A stretch of DNA of 64,000 nucleotides, taken from contig JAHDWP010000003.1 in assembly GCA_023382715.1 (NCBI GenBank), positions 128,370 through 192,369 on the forward strand, in the 5' to 3' direction. The position numbers were made by a program, and so were the translations under genes. This DNA is from Anaerolineae bacterium. Lineage in GTDB: Bacteria; Chloroflexota; Anaerolineae; Aggregatilineales; Aggregatilineaceae. Within the stretch, counting starts at the first letter, position 1, and each line of letters opens with the position of its first letter. The notes under the pieces were generated by a model that searched no databases, had not been told where the DNA came from, and was given only the letters and a program-made list of their open reading frames with translations. This document shows, piece after piece, positions 44,006-50,796 of this stretch.

Positions 44006-44292
44006 CTGTCTGCCTCATCTTGCGCCGTCGCCAACTGCTCGCGCAGCCAGGCCACGCCGCCGGGCGCGTCGAGCACGCGCGCCAGGTCCGCGACCGCGTC
44101 GCGCGACAGCAGCAAGCCCAGCGCCGGCTGCGCCACCCACAGCGCCTGCGCGCCCAGCGGAGCGAGCGGCTCCGCCGCGTCCAGCAGGGCCGCCATCAGC
44201 CCGCCCAGGCCCGCCGCGTGCAGGCGCGCGCCCCACTGAGCCAGGCGCGCGGCCAGGCGTTCGGCGTCAGGAAGCTGCTCAACAGGTACCAT
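44002..44292 (-). CDS. Small Ala/Leu-rich protein, first gene of the leftward set
   Basis: 96 residues, predicted all helix, Ala/Leu-rich and without a membrane segment clear enough to call. It has no WxG motif and is not a WXG100 protein (the near match is QWGARL). Its stop overlaps the ATG of the next gene by 4 bases. Family not recognised. It reads leftward from the same gap that holds the SRP RNA promoter, so the two are divergent. Confidence 0.5.
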   Translation of the reverse strand: MVPVEQLPDAERLAARLAQWGARLHAAGLGGLMAALLDAAEPLAPLGAQALWVAQPALGLLLSRDAVADLARVLDAPGGVAWLREQLATAQDEADR

Positions 44293-44333
44293 AGCGCCAG
44301 TATAGCACAGCGCTCATTGTGGAGAAAATGGGT

Positions 44334-44354
44334 ATGGTTATTGGTGATTGATGG
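44334..44354. repeat. Short copy of the TTGGTGATTG repeat
   Basis: ATGGTTATTGGTGATTGATGG matches the left arm of the repeats at 15.7 and 59.8 kb; no facing arm is seen. Confidence 0.4.
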
Positions 44355-44399
44355 GGGGTTTGGGGTGGGGTGTCGCACGCGCCCACGCCGCACTCACTG

Positions 44400-44428
44400 T
44401 TGACAACAGGGGGTCAATCCGCTACTAT
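44400..44428 (+). promoter_or_regulatory. Strong sigma-A promoter for SRP RNA
   Basis: Perfect -35 TTGACA at 44400-44405 and -10 TACTAT at 44423-44428 with a 17-base spacer. The start would be near 44435, about 45 bases before the mature SRP RNA. A second TTGACA at 44456-44461 has no matching -10. This promoter probably also drives the G5 protein and rsmA downstream. Confidence 0.7.
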
Positions 44429-44480
44429 GCAGGCTGAGGACGCGGCGCGTTTTCGTTGACAACCCACCCCGACCGACGGC

Positions 44481-44619
44481 GGGTTGCAGGCAGGTTGCTC
44501 GGACTGGGTCCTGCGCGGCAGGGCGTCCGAACCGTGTCAGGGCCGGAAGGCAGCAGCACTAAGGGCTTTACCCTGGGTGCCGCAGGAGCGCCTGGCCCGA
44601 GCAACGTGCCCGCAACCCC
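44481..44619 (+). ncRNA. ffs: Signal recognition particle RNA (4.5S-type)
   Basis: Contains the conserved SRP domain IV sequence: GGGTCCTGCGC, then GAACCGTGTCAGG, CCGGAAGGCAGCAGCAC and GGTGCCGCAGG, including the GGAA tetraloop and the AGCAG asymmetric loop that Ffh binds. The ends pair (GGGTTGCAGGCAGGTTGCTCGG with CCGAGCAACGTGCCCGCAACCCC), which fixes the limits. It targets membrane proteins to the SecYEG translocon with Ffh. An open frame from 44484 reads through it, which is spurious. Confidence 0.95.
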
Positions 44620-44660
44620 GTTGTGTTTCTAGTGGACGCTTGAGTGAAGAGAGCCGTGTC

Positions 44661-45737
44661 GTGACCCCCCAGAAAGGCTCCGCGCCAGCCCGCCCACTGC
44701 GCCGGCGCTGGGCGCGCGCAGTGCTCGTCGCCGCGAGCGCAGCCCTCATCGTCAGCGGGGCGCTGGTCGCCGACCGCCTCACCCGCAAATCGGTCACCCT
44801 GGACGTGAGTGGCAGCATCCAACGCCTGCACACGCGCGCCGACACGGTGGGCGAAGCCCTGCGCGACGCTGGCATCTCGCTGGACCCCGAAGACCTGGCG
44901 CATCCCCTGCCCCAGTCGGCGCTGCGCGGCGGCATGACGATCACCGTGCGCAAGGCGCACGCGGTCGCCCTGCAAGTGGACGGGACGCTGCGCCAGGTGC
45001 GGACGCAGGCCGTTCACCCGCTCGACGTGCTGGCGGAGCAGGCAATCTCCCTCGGCCTGTATGACGTGGTGCAGGTCAATGGCCAGCTCTATCCCGCCCA
45101 GCAGTTGAAACAGGTCGAGTGGCAGGCTCCCGCCGCCATCATCCGCGTGGTGCGCAGCGTGACCATGAAGCTGGTCGAGGGCGACGCGACGCAGGTGCTG
45201 CACACGACGCAGGCCGATGTCGGGCGCGCCCTGGACGCCGCCGGGGTGACGCTGTACCTGGCCGACCGCATCACGCCCGACCCCAGCACGCCGGTCGCCG
45301 ACGGGCTGATCGTCGCCATCGAGCGGTCGGTGCCGCTGACGATCATCGCCGATGGGCAAACGCTCAACACGCGTGCGCTCGGCCCCACCGTCGGCGATGC
45401 GCTGGCCCAGATCGGGGTCGCCCCGGCTGACCTGGACAGCACCATTCCCCCGCTGGAAACGCTCCTCACGCCGAACATGACCATCCGCGTCGTGCGCATC
45501 CACGAAGACCTGACGACCCAGGACGAGCCGATTCCCTTCACCACCATCACCCGCCAGGACTCGACGCTGGCTCCGGGCGAGGAGCGCGTGCTCCAGGGCG
45601 GGGCCGACGGGCTGCGCCGCCAGCAGATTCGCAAGCGCAGCGAAGACGGGCGCGTGGTGGGCCGCGAGACGGTGGCCGAGTGGATCGTGCGCACGCCCGT
45701 CCCGCGCATCGTCGCCCAGGGCAGCTCCGCCCCATGA
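44661..45737 (+). CDS. YabE-like protein: three DUF348 repeats and a G5 domain
   Basis: 358 residues from GTG 44661, with AAGAGAG upstream; TTG 44640 is possible, and the frame from 44484 lies in the SRP RNA. A membrane helix (about 18-38) is followed by three DUF348 repeats (about 42-85, 150-195 and 205-255; each with a hydrophobic strand and a V(G/D)xAL(R/D)xAGV-like helix). A C-terminal G5 domain (about 275-345; TTQDEPIPF...GEERVLQGGADGLRRQQ) follows. G5 domains bind wall glycans or zinc. The catalytic 3D/Rpf domain found in Bacillus YabE and actinobacterial Rpf is absent. Overlaps rsmA by 4 bases. Confidence 0.88.
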   Translation: MTPQKGSAPARPLRRRWARAVLVAASAALIVSGALVADRLTRKSVTLDVSGSIQRLHTRADTVGEALRDAGISLDPEDLAHPLPQSALRGGMTITVRKAHAVALQVDGTLRQVRTQAVHPLDVLAEQAISLGLYDVVQVNGQLYPAQQLKQVEWQAPAAIIRVVRSVTMKLVEGDATQVLHTTQADVGRALDAAGVTLYLADRITPDPSTPVADGLIVAIERSVPLTIIADGQTLNTRALGPTVGDALAQIGVAPADLDSTIPPLETLLTPNMTIRVVRIHEDLTTQDEPIPFTTITRQDSTLAPGEERVLQGGADGLRRQQIRKRSEDGRVVGRETVAEWIVRTPVPRIVAQGSSAP

Positions 45738-46558
45738 ACGACCGCCAACTCCTCGACGGGCAGGGCATCGCGCCGAAGAAGAGCCTGGGGCAGAATTTCC
45801 TACACGATCCGCATACGCTGGAGAAGATCGTCGCCCTGGCCGAGCTGCCGACCGGCGCGACGGTGCTGGAGATCGGCCCCGGCACGGGCAACCTCACCCG
45901 CGCCCTGGCGCGCGCCGCCGCGCGCGTGATCGCCGTCGAGGTGGACGACCGGCTGATCCCGCTGCTGCACGATGCCTTCGCCGATCAGCCGCACATCGAG
46001 ATCGTGCACGGCGACATCCTGACGCTCGACCTGGCCGCCAGGCTGGGCGACGCACCCTACACCCTCGTCGCCAACCTGCCCTACTACATCACCAGCGCCA
46101 TCCTGCGCCACATCTTCGAGGAGATGCCGCGCCCACAGCGGATCGTGGTCACCGTCCAGCGCGAAGTCGCCGAGCGACTGGTCGCCGCGCCCGGCGAGAT
46201 GAGCCTGCTGGCGATCAGCGTGCAGTTCTACGGGCAGCCGCGCATCGCCCTGCGGCTGAGCGCGGGCGCGTTCTGGCCGCGCCCGGACGTGGACTCGGCG
46301 GTGGTGCGCATTGACGTATACGAGCGCCCGCCGGTGGACGTGCCGGATGAGAAGCTGTTTTTCCGCGTGGTGCGCGCTGGCTTCGGCCAGAAGCGCAAGC
46401 AACTGCGCAACGCGATCAGCGCCGGGCTGGGACTGGACAAAGCCGCCGCCGACGCCCTGCTGTGGGCCGCCGGGATCGATCCGCAGCGTCGCGCCGAGAC
46501 GCTGAGCCTGGAGGAGTGGGCGGCGCTGGCGCGGGCAGTGGCCGGGATGAGGGGCTGA
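45734..46558 (+). CDS. rsmA: 16S rRNA dimethyladenosine transferase
   Basis: 274 residues. Dimethylates the two adjacent adenines in the 3' hairpin of 16S rRNA during 30S assembly, using SAM. Seen: KKSLGQNFLHD at the start, SAM motif EIGPGTGNLT (about 46), acidic EVDD, HGDIL, and the catalytic NLPYYITS (about 112), then PRPDVDSAVV. Typical family length. ATG overlaps the G5 gene stop (ATGA). The yabE-ksgA neighbourhood is also known from Bacillus, though there rnmV lies between. Confidence 0.97.
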   Translation: MNDRQLLDGQGIAPKKSLGQNFLHDPHTLEKIVALAELPTGATVLEIGPGTGNLTRALARAAARVIAVEVDDRLIPLLHDAFADQPHIEIVHGDILTLDLAARLGDAPYTLVANLPYYITSAILRHIFEEMPRPQRIVVTVQREVAERLVAAPGEMSLLAISVQFYGQPRIALRLSAGAFWPRPDVDSAVVRIDVYERPPVDVPDEKLFFRVVRAGFGQKRKQLRNAISAGLGLDKAAADALLWAAGIDPQRRAETLSLEEWAALARAVAGMRG

Positions 46559-46599
46559 GGGCGAGCTTTGCGCTATAAATCAGGGCGCTGGCTGGCTGT

Positions 46600-46695
46600 C
46601 CCCATCCCCGGCCCTTCCCTCACGAGGGGGAAGGGAGCAGAACGCAGACCCCAGGCTCCTCCTGCCTGGTAAGGGAGAGGTTTGGGGTGAGGGGG
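46600..46695. repeat. GC-rich compound palindrome (family B), complete copy
   Basis: CCCCATCCCCGGCCCTTCCC pairs with GGGGGAAGGGAG; a second part CAGGCTCC...GGTAAGGGAGAGGTTTGGGGTGAGGGG follows. It lies between the convergent rsmA and alkyltransferase-like genes, where it could act as a two-way terminator. The arrangement matches the 33.1-kb copy. Confidence 0.8.
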
Positions 46696-46734
46696 CACAG
46701 CAAACAATTACCGGCGGACTCCCGCCGACGTGCG

Positions 46735-47127
46735 CTAGGGCGCGTCAGCATCAGGGCGGCCACCCTGTGCGTCGCGCAGCAGCTCGGCGACGACGGGCGG
46801 CGGCGGATCCCACAGGTAGCGGCTCATATCCAGAGTGCCGCGCTCATCGAAGACGATGCCCTCGTCTTCGAGACGAGCGTGCTGCTCGAAGGCCGCCTCC
46901 GGCGCGCCCTTGATGCTGATCCGGCCCTGGGCGTTGACCACGCGGTGCCAGGGCACTGGCTCGACGACGCGCGTATACTTGAGCGCACTCAGCGCCCAGC
47001 CGACGGCGCGCGCCCCGTTGGGCACGCCGAGCAGCTCGGCCACGCGCCCATAGCTGAGCACCTTGCCGCGCGGGATGTGGCGCACCAGCGCATAGACCAG
47101 GGTGTTGAAAGAGGGGGAAGGTTGCAT
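46735..47127 (-). CDS. Alkyltransferase-like (ATL) DNA-binding protein
   Basis: 130 residues. It has the DNA-binding domain of O6-alkylguanine methyltransferase: HIPRGKVLSYGRVAELLGVPNGARAVG, and PVPWHRVVNAQGRIS where active enzymes have PCHRV. The catalytic cysteine is replaced by tryptophan (about residue 60), the hallmark of ATL proteins. ATLs bind and flip alkylated guanine without repairing it and pass the lesion to nucleotide excision repair. Single-gene unit on the minus strand. Confidence 0.93.
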   Translation of the reverse strand: MQPSPSFNTLVYALVRHIPRGKVLSYGRVAELLGVPNGARAVGWALSALKYTRVVEPVPWHRVVNAQGRISIKGAPEAAFEQHARLEDEGIVFDERGTLDMSRYLWDPPPPVVAELLRDAQGGRPDADAP

Positions 47128-47148
47128 GGCAGTCTCCGGCGGGAACGC

Positions 47149-47244
47149 TTGTCAGTGGTCGGTTATCGGTTTCAGATCATGCCCACTGGTGACTGAAAAC
47201 CGATCGCTGAAAACCGATCACTGACAACTGACCACTGATCACTA
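47149..47244. repeat. Inverted repeat of CAGTGGTCGG / ACTGACCACTG type
   Basis: Left arm TTGTCAGTGGTCGGTTATCGGTTTCAG (47149-47175) and right part CTGAAAACCGATC repeated twice followed by ACTGACAACTGACCACTGATC (47193-47242) are reverse complements with local tandem copies. It lies between divergent genes, so it is not a simple terminator. Related in style to the TTGGTGA repeats. Confidence 0.7.
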
Positions 47245-47251
47245 TTACCCC

Positions 47252-48385
47252 ATGAATAAAGCGCGCGCACTGACTCATTATACGCCTTTACGCCCCTGGC
47301 TGGTCGTGCTGCTGGCCTGCGCCGTCTATCTGGGCGCGATCTTCGCAGCCAACGACGCCGATCCGCTGGCTTTCGTCACGCTGGGCGAGTGCTTCAGCGT
47401 GTGCGCCGGGGCCGACGGCACCGCCTGCCCGCCGGACAGCGAAGGCTACGACGGGCAGTTCGCCTACTACATCGCCCGCGACCCCGTCGCTTCACCGGGC
47501 TGCCTGGACGCGCCCGCCTACCGTCTGCAGCGCATCCTGCTGCCTGCGCTGGCCCGCACGCTGAGCCTGGGGCAGACGGCGCTGATCCCCTGGGCACTGG
47601 TGGCGATCAACCTGGCGGCGCTGGTCGGCGGCACGGCGCTGCTCGAAGACCTGCTGCTGCGTGTGGGGACCAGCCGCTGGTACGCGCTGAGCTACGGCCT
47701 GTTCGCGGGCGTGTTCATGGCCGTGCGGCTGAGCACGGCGGAGCCGCTCGCCTATGGGCTGGCGCTCGCTGCGGTCTGGCTGGCGGCGCGGGAACGTCTG
47801 ACGGGGGCGGCGATCCTGCTGGCGCTGGCGGCGCTGGCCAAAGAGACAACCGCTTTCTTCGCGCTGGGCATCGCGCTGCACCTGGTGTTGATAGGGCGCT
47901 GGCGCGCCGCGCTGACGCTCGCCCTGATCGCCGCCGCGCCCTTCCTCGCCTGGCAGGGCGTGCTGATCGCCTGGCTGGGCACGCCGGGCGTCGGGTCGGG
48001 CGGGGCGCTGGCGACGGCGTTCACGCCCATCCCCTACGGCGGCGTGTGGCAGATCGCCCTTGAAGGGGGATTGCTGGTCTTCCTGGTGCTCGGCGTCCTG
48101 CTGGCGATCCCGGCGGCAGTCGTGCCGAGCCTGTGGGGATTGTGGCGCGCGGCCCGCGATCTGCGCGGCGGGCAGAGTGACCTGGCCGCGTGCCTGCTGC
48201 TGGCCAACGCCGCGATCATGCCCTTCGTGCCCTTCTCCACCTATCGCGAGTTCCTGGGGCTGCTGCGCTTCATGCCCGGCCTGGTGATCGCCGTCGTGTG
48301 GTATGCGGCGGCCCATCGCCAGCGGCGCGCGCTGCGTTACAGCACGCTGTGGATCGTGCTGATCGCTTTCGTTATAGCCGGCTGA
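47252..48385 (+). CDS. Multi-pass membrane protein, possible GT-C glycosyltransferase-like
   Basis: 377 residues with about nine or ten membrane helices. A conserved-looking GYDGQFAYYIARDP motif lies in the first outer loop (about residue 68), an acid-containing loop like that of GT-C-fold mannosyltransferases, where such Asp residues are catalytic. AKETTAFFALG and FVPFSTYREFLG lie further on. I cannot assign a substrate. It converges on the YfhO-like gene with two bases between stops. Confidence 0.6.
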   Translation: MNKARALTHYTPLRPWLVVLLACAVYLGAIFAANDADPLAFVTLGECFSVCAGADGTACPPDSEGYDGQFAYYIARDPVASPGCLDAPAYRLQRILLPALARTLSLGQTALIPWALVAINLAALVGGTALLEDLLLRVGTSRWYALSYGLFAGVFMAVRLSTAEPLAYGLALAAVWLAARERLTGAAILLALAALAKETTAFFALGIALHLVLIGRWRAALTLALIAAAPFLAWQGVLIAWLGTPGVGSGGALATAFTPIPYGGVWQIALEGGLLVFLVLGVLLAIPAAVVPSLWGLWRAARDLRGGQSDLAACLLLANAAIMPFVPFSTYREFLGLLRFMPGLVIAVVWYAAAHRQRRALRYSTLWIVLIAFVIAG

Positions 48386-48387
48386 GG

Positions 48388-50796
48388 TCAGGCTGTCCGG
48401 CTCCGCCGGACGCGCCCGCCGAGCAGCAGCAGCAGCGCCACGATCAGCGCTCCCCCTGAGATTGCCGCGCCCCACGCGAAGTGAGTAATCCGGTAACGAA
48501 ACACTATCTCGGAGTCGCCGGCGGGCACGGCAACCGCCTGAAAGGCCAGGTTCGCGCGCAGGAGGGGCGCGGGCGCGCCGTTGACCGTCGCCGACCAGCC
48601 GGGATACCACGTTTCGGCCAGAACCAGGTAGGCGGGCGCGTCCGTCGCGGCGCGGAAGCGGCGCTCGGCGGGATGCTCCTGAAGGAGGCTGATCGAGCCA
48701 GGGGAGGATGCCTCATCCCCCCCGCTCCCCTCTTCAGCCGGGTTAGGGAGGGGAGAAATGCCCGCCAGGATGACCGTCTGCGCCGGGTCCCAGGCCGGGT
48801 CGCCCAGCGCCGCGCTGATCGCCTCGTCCGCCTCGTGCCACTCCGCCGCCCCCACCAACCAGGCCGTCGCCCCGCTGCTGCCAGCGGGCGCCGCCGCCGG
48901 AGCCGCCCCCGTCCAACTGTCCGGCGTGACGCCGAAGGCGCGCGTCACGCCCGCCGCGCGCAGCAGCGCCCCGGCCCGCGCGCCCAGCTCCTCGATCAGC
49001 GCCACATAGCGGCGGTGAACCGCTGGCAGCAGCGGGTCGTTGTTGTCCAGCGAGGGGAGGCGATCCAGCAGGTTCAGGTTGGGCAGCAGCGAGGCGCGCA
49101 ATTCCTCGCGCCGCCGCTTGGCGATGCGATAATCGCCCACGTCGAAGAAGCCTTCGATCGGCGGCGTTTCGTCCTCGTCCGTCCCAAAGGTCACGTCGTA
49201 CTGATACGCATCGAACCAGTAAAGGCGGCCCGGCGGCCCGACGACTTCGCGCCGCTCGAAGAACGACGATGGGACGGTCGGGTTCAGCCCGGCGGCAAAC
49301 CAGGCCAGGTCGAGCGTCACGACGAGCAGGACGGCAGCCCGCCACAGCGTCGCGCGCGCCGAATGCGCCGAGCCGAGCGGCTGGACGAGCGTCAGCAGGG
49401 CGGCGGCAGCGATCCATCCGCCGAAGGCGGCCACGGCCAGGGCCATGGTGCCCAGTTCGGGGGGCGTGAGATTGACGAAGATGCGCGCGCCGAGGGCCAG
49501 CAGCGCCATGCCGCCGCCACCCGCCGCCGTCAGCCGCGACCAGTAAACAATGCGCGGCCCGCGCCCCCAGTGCCCCACCCCGATCCCGGCCAGCAGCGCC
49601 AGCCCCACGTGCGTCAGGATCAGCCAGCGCACCGGCTCGCGGAAGGCGTCGAAGGTGGGCACGTAGTCATAGAGCAGCCGAAAGGCCGGGTTATGCTTGC
49701 CGGCGGCCAGGAACAGCCCGACCAGGGCCAGCGCCGCCCAGAAGGGCACGGACGCCTCACCCCCTAAATCCCCCTCCCTGGCTCTGCCGGGAAAGGGGCC
49801 GGGGGGAGGGGCCTGGCGTCTGAACAGCCAGGCGGCCAGCGCCGCGCCCGCCGCGATCAGCGGGATGACGCCCAGGTAGGCCGCGTCCTCGAAGAAGATG
49901 CCCTCGGTGAAGACGCTGCCATCGGCGGGCGTGCCAAAGAAGTGCGGCATCCACAGCGCCAGCAGGCGTGCCGGGTGATACGACAGGTTGGTCAGCGCCG
50001 CGTAGCCCAGCCCGCCAGCGCGATCCGACTGGCGCAGATATTCGGCGGTGGGCAGCAGTTGCACGGCGGCTATTCCCGCGCCGAGGGCGACGCCCAGCCC
50101 GGTCAGAGCCAGCCCGCGCGCTCGCAGCCGCCAGGAGTCTCTGCGATCTGCCCACAGCGCGCGCCACAGGGCATACGCGCCCGCGCCGAGCAGCCCGTAC
50201 CACGCGGTTTGGGCGTGCCCGGCCAGCAGCAGCAGCCCGGCGGCCAGGGCCAGCCCGCCCACGTCGCGCCACGCCCGCCGCGTCAGGGTGCGGTGGGCCA
50301 GCCAGAACAGCCAGGGCAGCCAGGCAGCGGCAGCGTGCGTGGGGAACGAGCCAAGCCGGGCGATCAGGTAGCCGCCCAGGGCGTAGCTCAGCGCGCTGAC
50401 CCCGCGCCCGAACGGGGTCACGTCCAGCGCCCTGGCCAGGTGCCACATACCCAGCGCCGCCCAGAGGACGTGCGCCAGCGCCAACAGCGACATGGCCAGC
50501 GGGCCGGGCAGGACGAGCATCAGCCAGTTGGGCGGGTAGAAGATCGCCGTCTGGTAATTGGCCAGCAGCGGCGCGCCCGCGCCCAGGTAGGGATTCCACG
50601 CGGGCAGCCGCCCGGCGCGCAGCTCGGCGAAGGCGAACTCGCGCCAGGGATAGAATTGCAGCGTCGGCAGGCCCCAGAACAGCGTCTCCCCACCCAACAG
50701 GGCGCGCAGCAGCGGCAGCAGCGCCGCGCCAGCGAGGGCGAAGGGCAGCCAGCGCAGGATGCTGGCCTGGGCACGGAAGGGGCGCGGCTCACTCAT
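48388..50796 (-). CDS. YfhO-like multi-pass membrane protein (module B')
   Basis: 802 residues from ATG 50796, which overlaps the upstream stop by 8 bases; the frame upstream to 51069 is inside the previous gene. About 12 membrane helices. YfhO-type features: FYPWREFAFAELRAGRLPAWNPYLGAG near the start, IFYPPNWL, AAAWLPWLFWLAHR, a large outer C-terminal domain with TRAFGVTPDS and ETWYPGWSATVNG, and a last helix. YfhO in firmicutes modifies lipoteichoic acid with sugars. Two family B palindromes lie in frame within it (49755-49812 and 48711-48756), adding low-complexity loops. Clearly paralogous to 52491-54638. Confidence 0.72.
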   Translation of the reverse strand: MSEPRPFRAQASILRWLPFALAGAALLPLLRALLGGETLFWGLPTLQFYPWREFAFAELRAGRLPAWNPYLGAGAPLLANYQTAIFYPPNWLMLVLPGPLAMSLLALAHVLWAALGMWHLARALDVTPFGRGVSALSYALGGYLIARLGSFPTHAAAAWLPWLFWLAHRTLTRRAWRDVGGLALAAGLLLLAGHAQTAWYGLLGAGAYALWRALWADRRDSWRLRARGLALTGLGVALGAGIAAVQLLPTAEYLRQSDRAGGLGYAALTNLSYHPARLLALWMPHFFGTPADGSVFTEGIFFEDAAYLGVIPLIAAGAALAAWLFRRQAPPPGPFPGRAREGDLGGEASVPFWAALALVGLFLAAGKHNPAFRLLYDYVPTFDAFREPVRWLILTHVGLALLAGIGVGHWGRGPRIVYWSRLTAAGGGGMALLALGARIFVNLTPPELGTMALAVAAFGGWIAAAALLTLVQPLGSAHSARATLWRAAVLLVVTLDLAWFAAGLNPTVPSSFFERREVVGPPGRLYWFDAYQYDVTFGTDEDETPPIEGFFDVGDYRIAKRRREELRASLLPNLNLLDRLPSLDNNDPLLPAVHRRYVALIEELGARAGALLRAAGVTRAFGVTPDSWTGAAPAAAPAGSSGATAWLVGAAEWHEADEAISAALGDPAWDPAQTVILAGISPLPNPAEEGSGGDEASSPGSISLLQEHPAERRFRAATDAPAYLVLAETWYPGWSATVNGAPAPLLRANLAFQAVAVPAGDSEIVFRYRITHFAWGAAISGGALIVALLLLLGGRVRRSRTA
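48706..48760. repeat. Family B palindrome inside a coding region
   Basis: CCTCATCCCCCCCGCTCCCCTC pairs with GGGAGGGGAG around CAGCCGGG. In frame it encodes a Pro/Glu/Gly-rich stretch beginning SPLPNPAEEGSGGDEASS in the outer domain of the YfhO-like protein. Confidence 0.65.
49755..49812. repeat. Family B palindrome inside a coding region
   Basis: CCTCACCCCCTAAATCCCCCTCCC pairs with GGGAAAGGGGCCGGGGGGAGGGG. In frame it encodes PPPGPFPGRAREGDLGGEAS in a loop between two membrane helices, a stretch without counterpart in the paralogue at that place. Confidence 0.7.

Noticed and set aside
44002-44292. Possible WXG100 protein (96 residues) that could be a type VII substrate
   Set aside because: Length fits, but there is no central WxG turn (only QWGAR near residue 20), and it is far from eccC and coupled to a membrane protein gene.
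44484-44660. N-terminal extension of the G5 protein
   Set aside because: This stretch is the SRP RNA; the GTG at 44661 has its own ribosome site and leads straight to the membrane helix.
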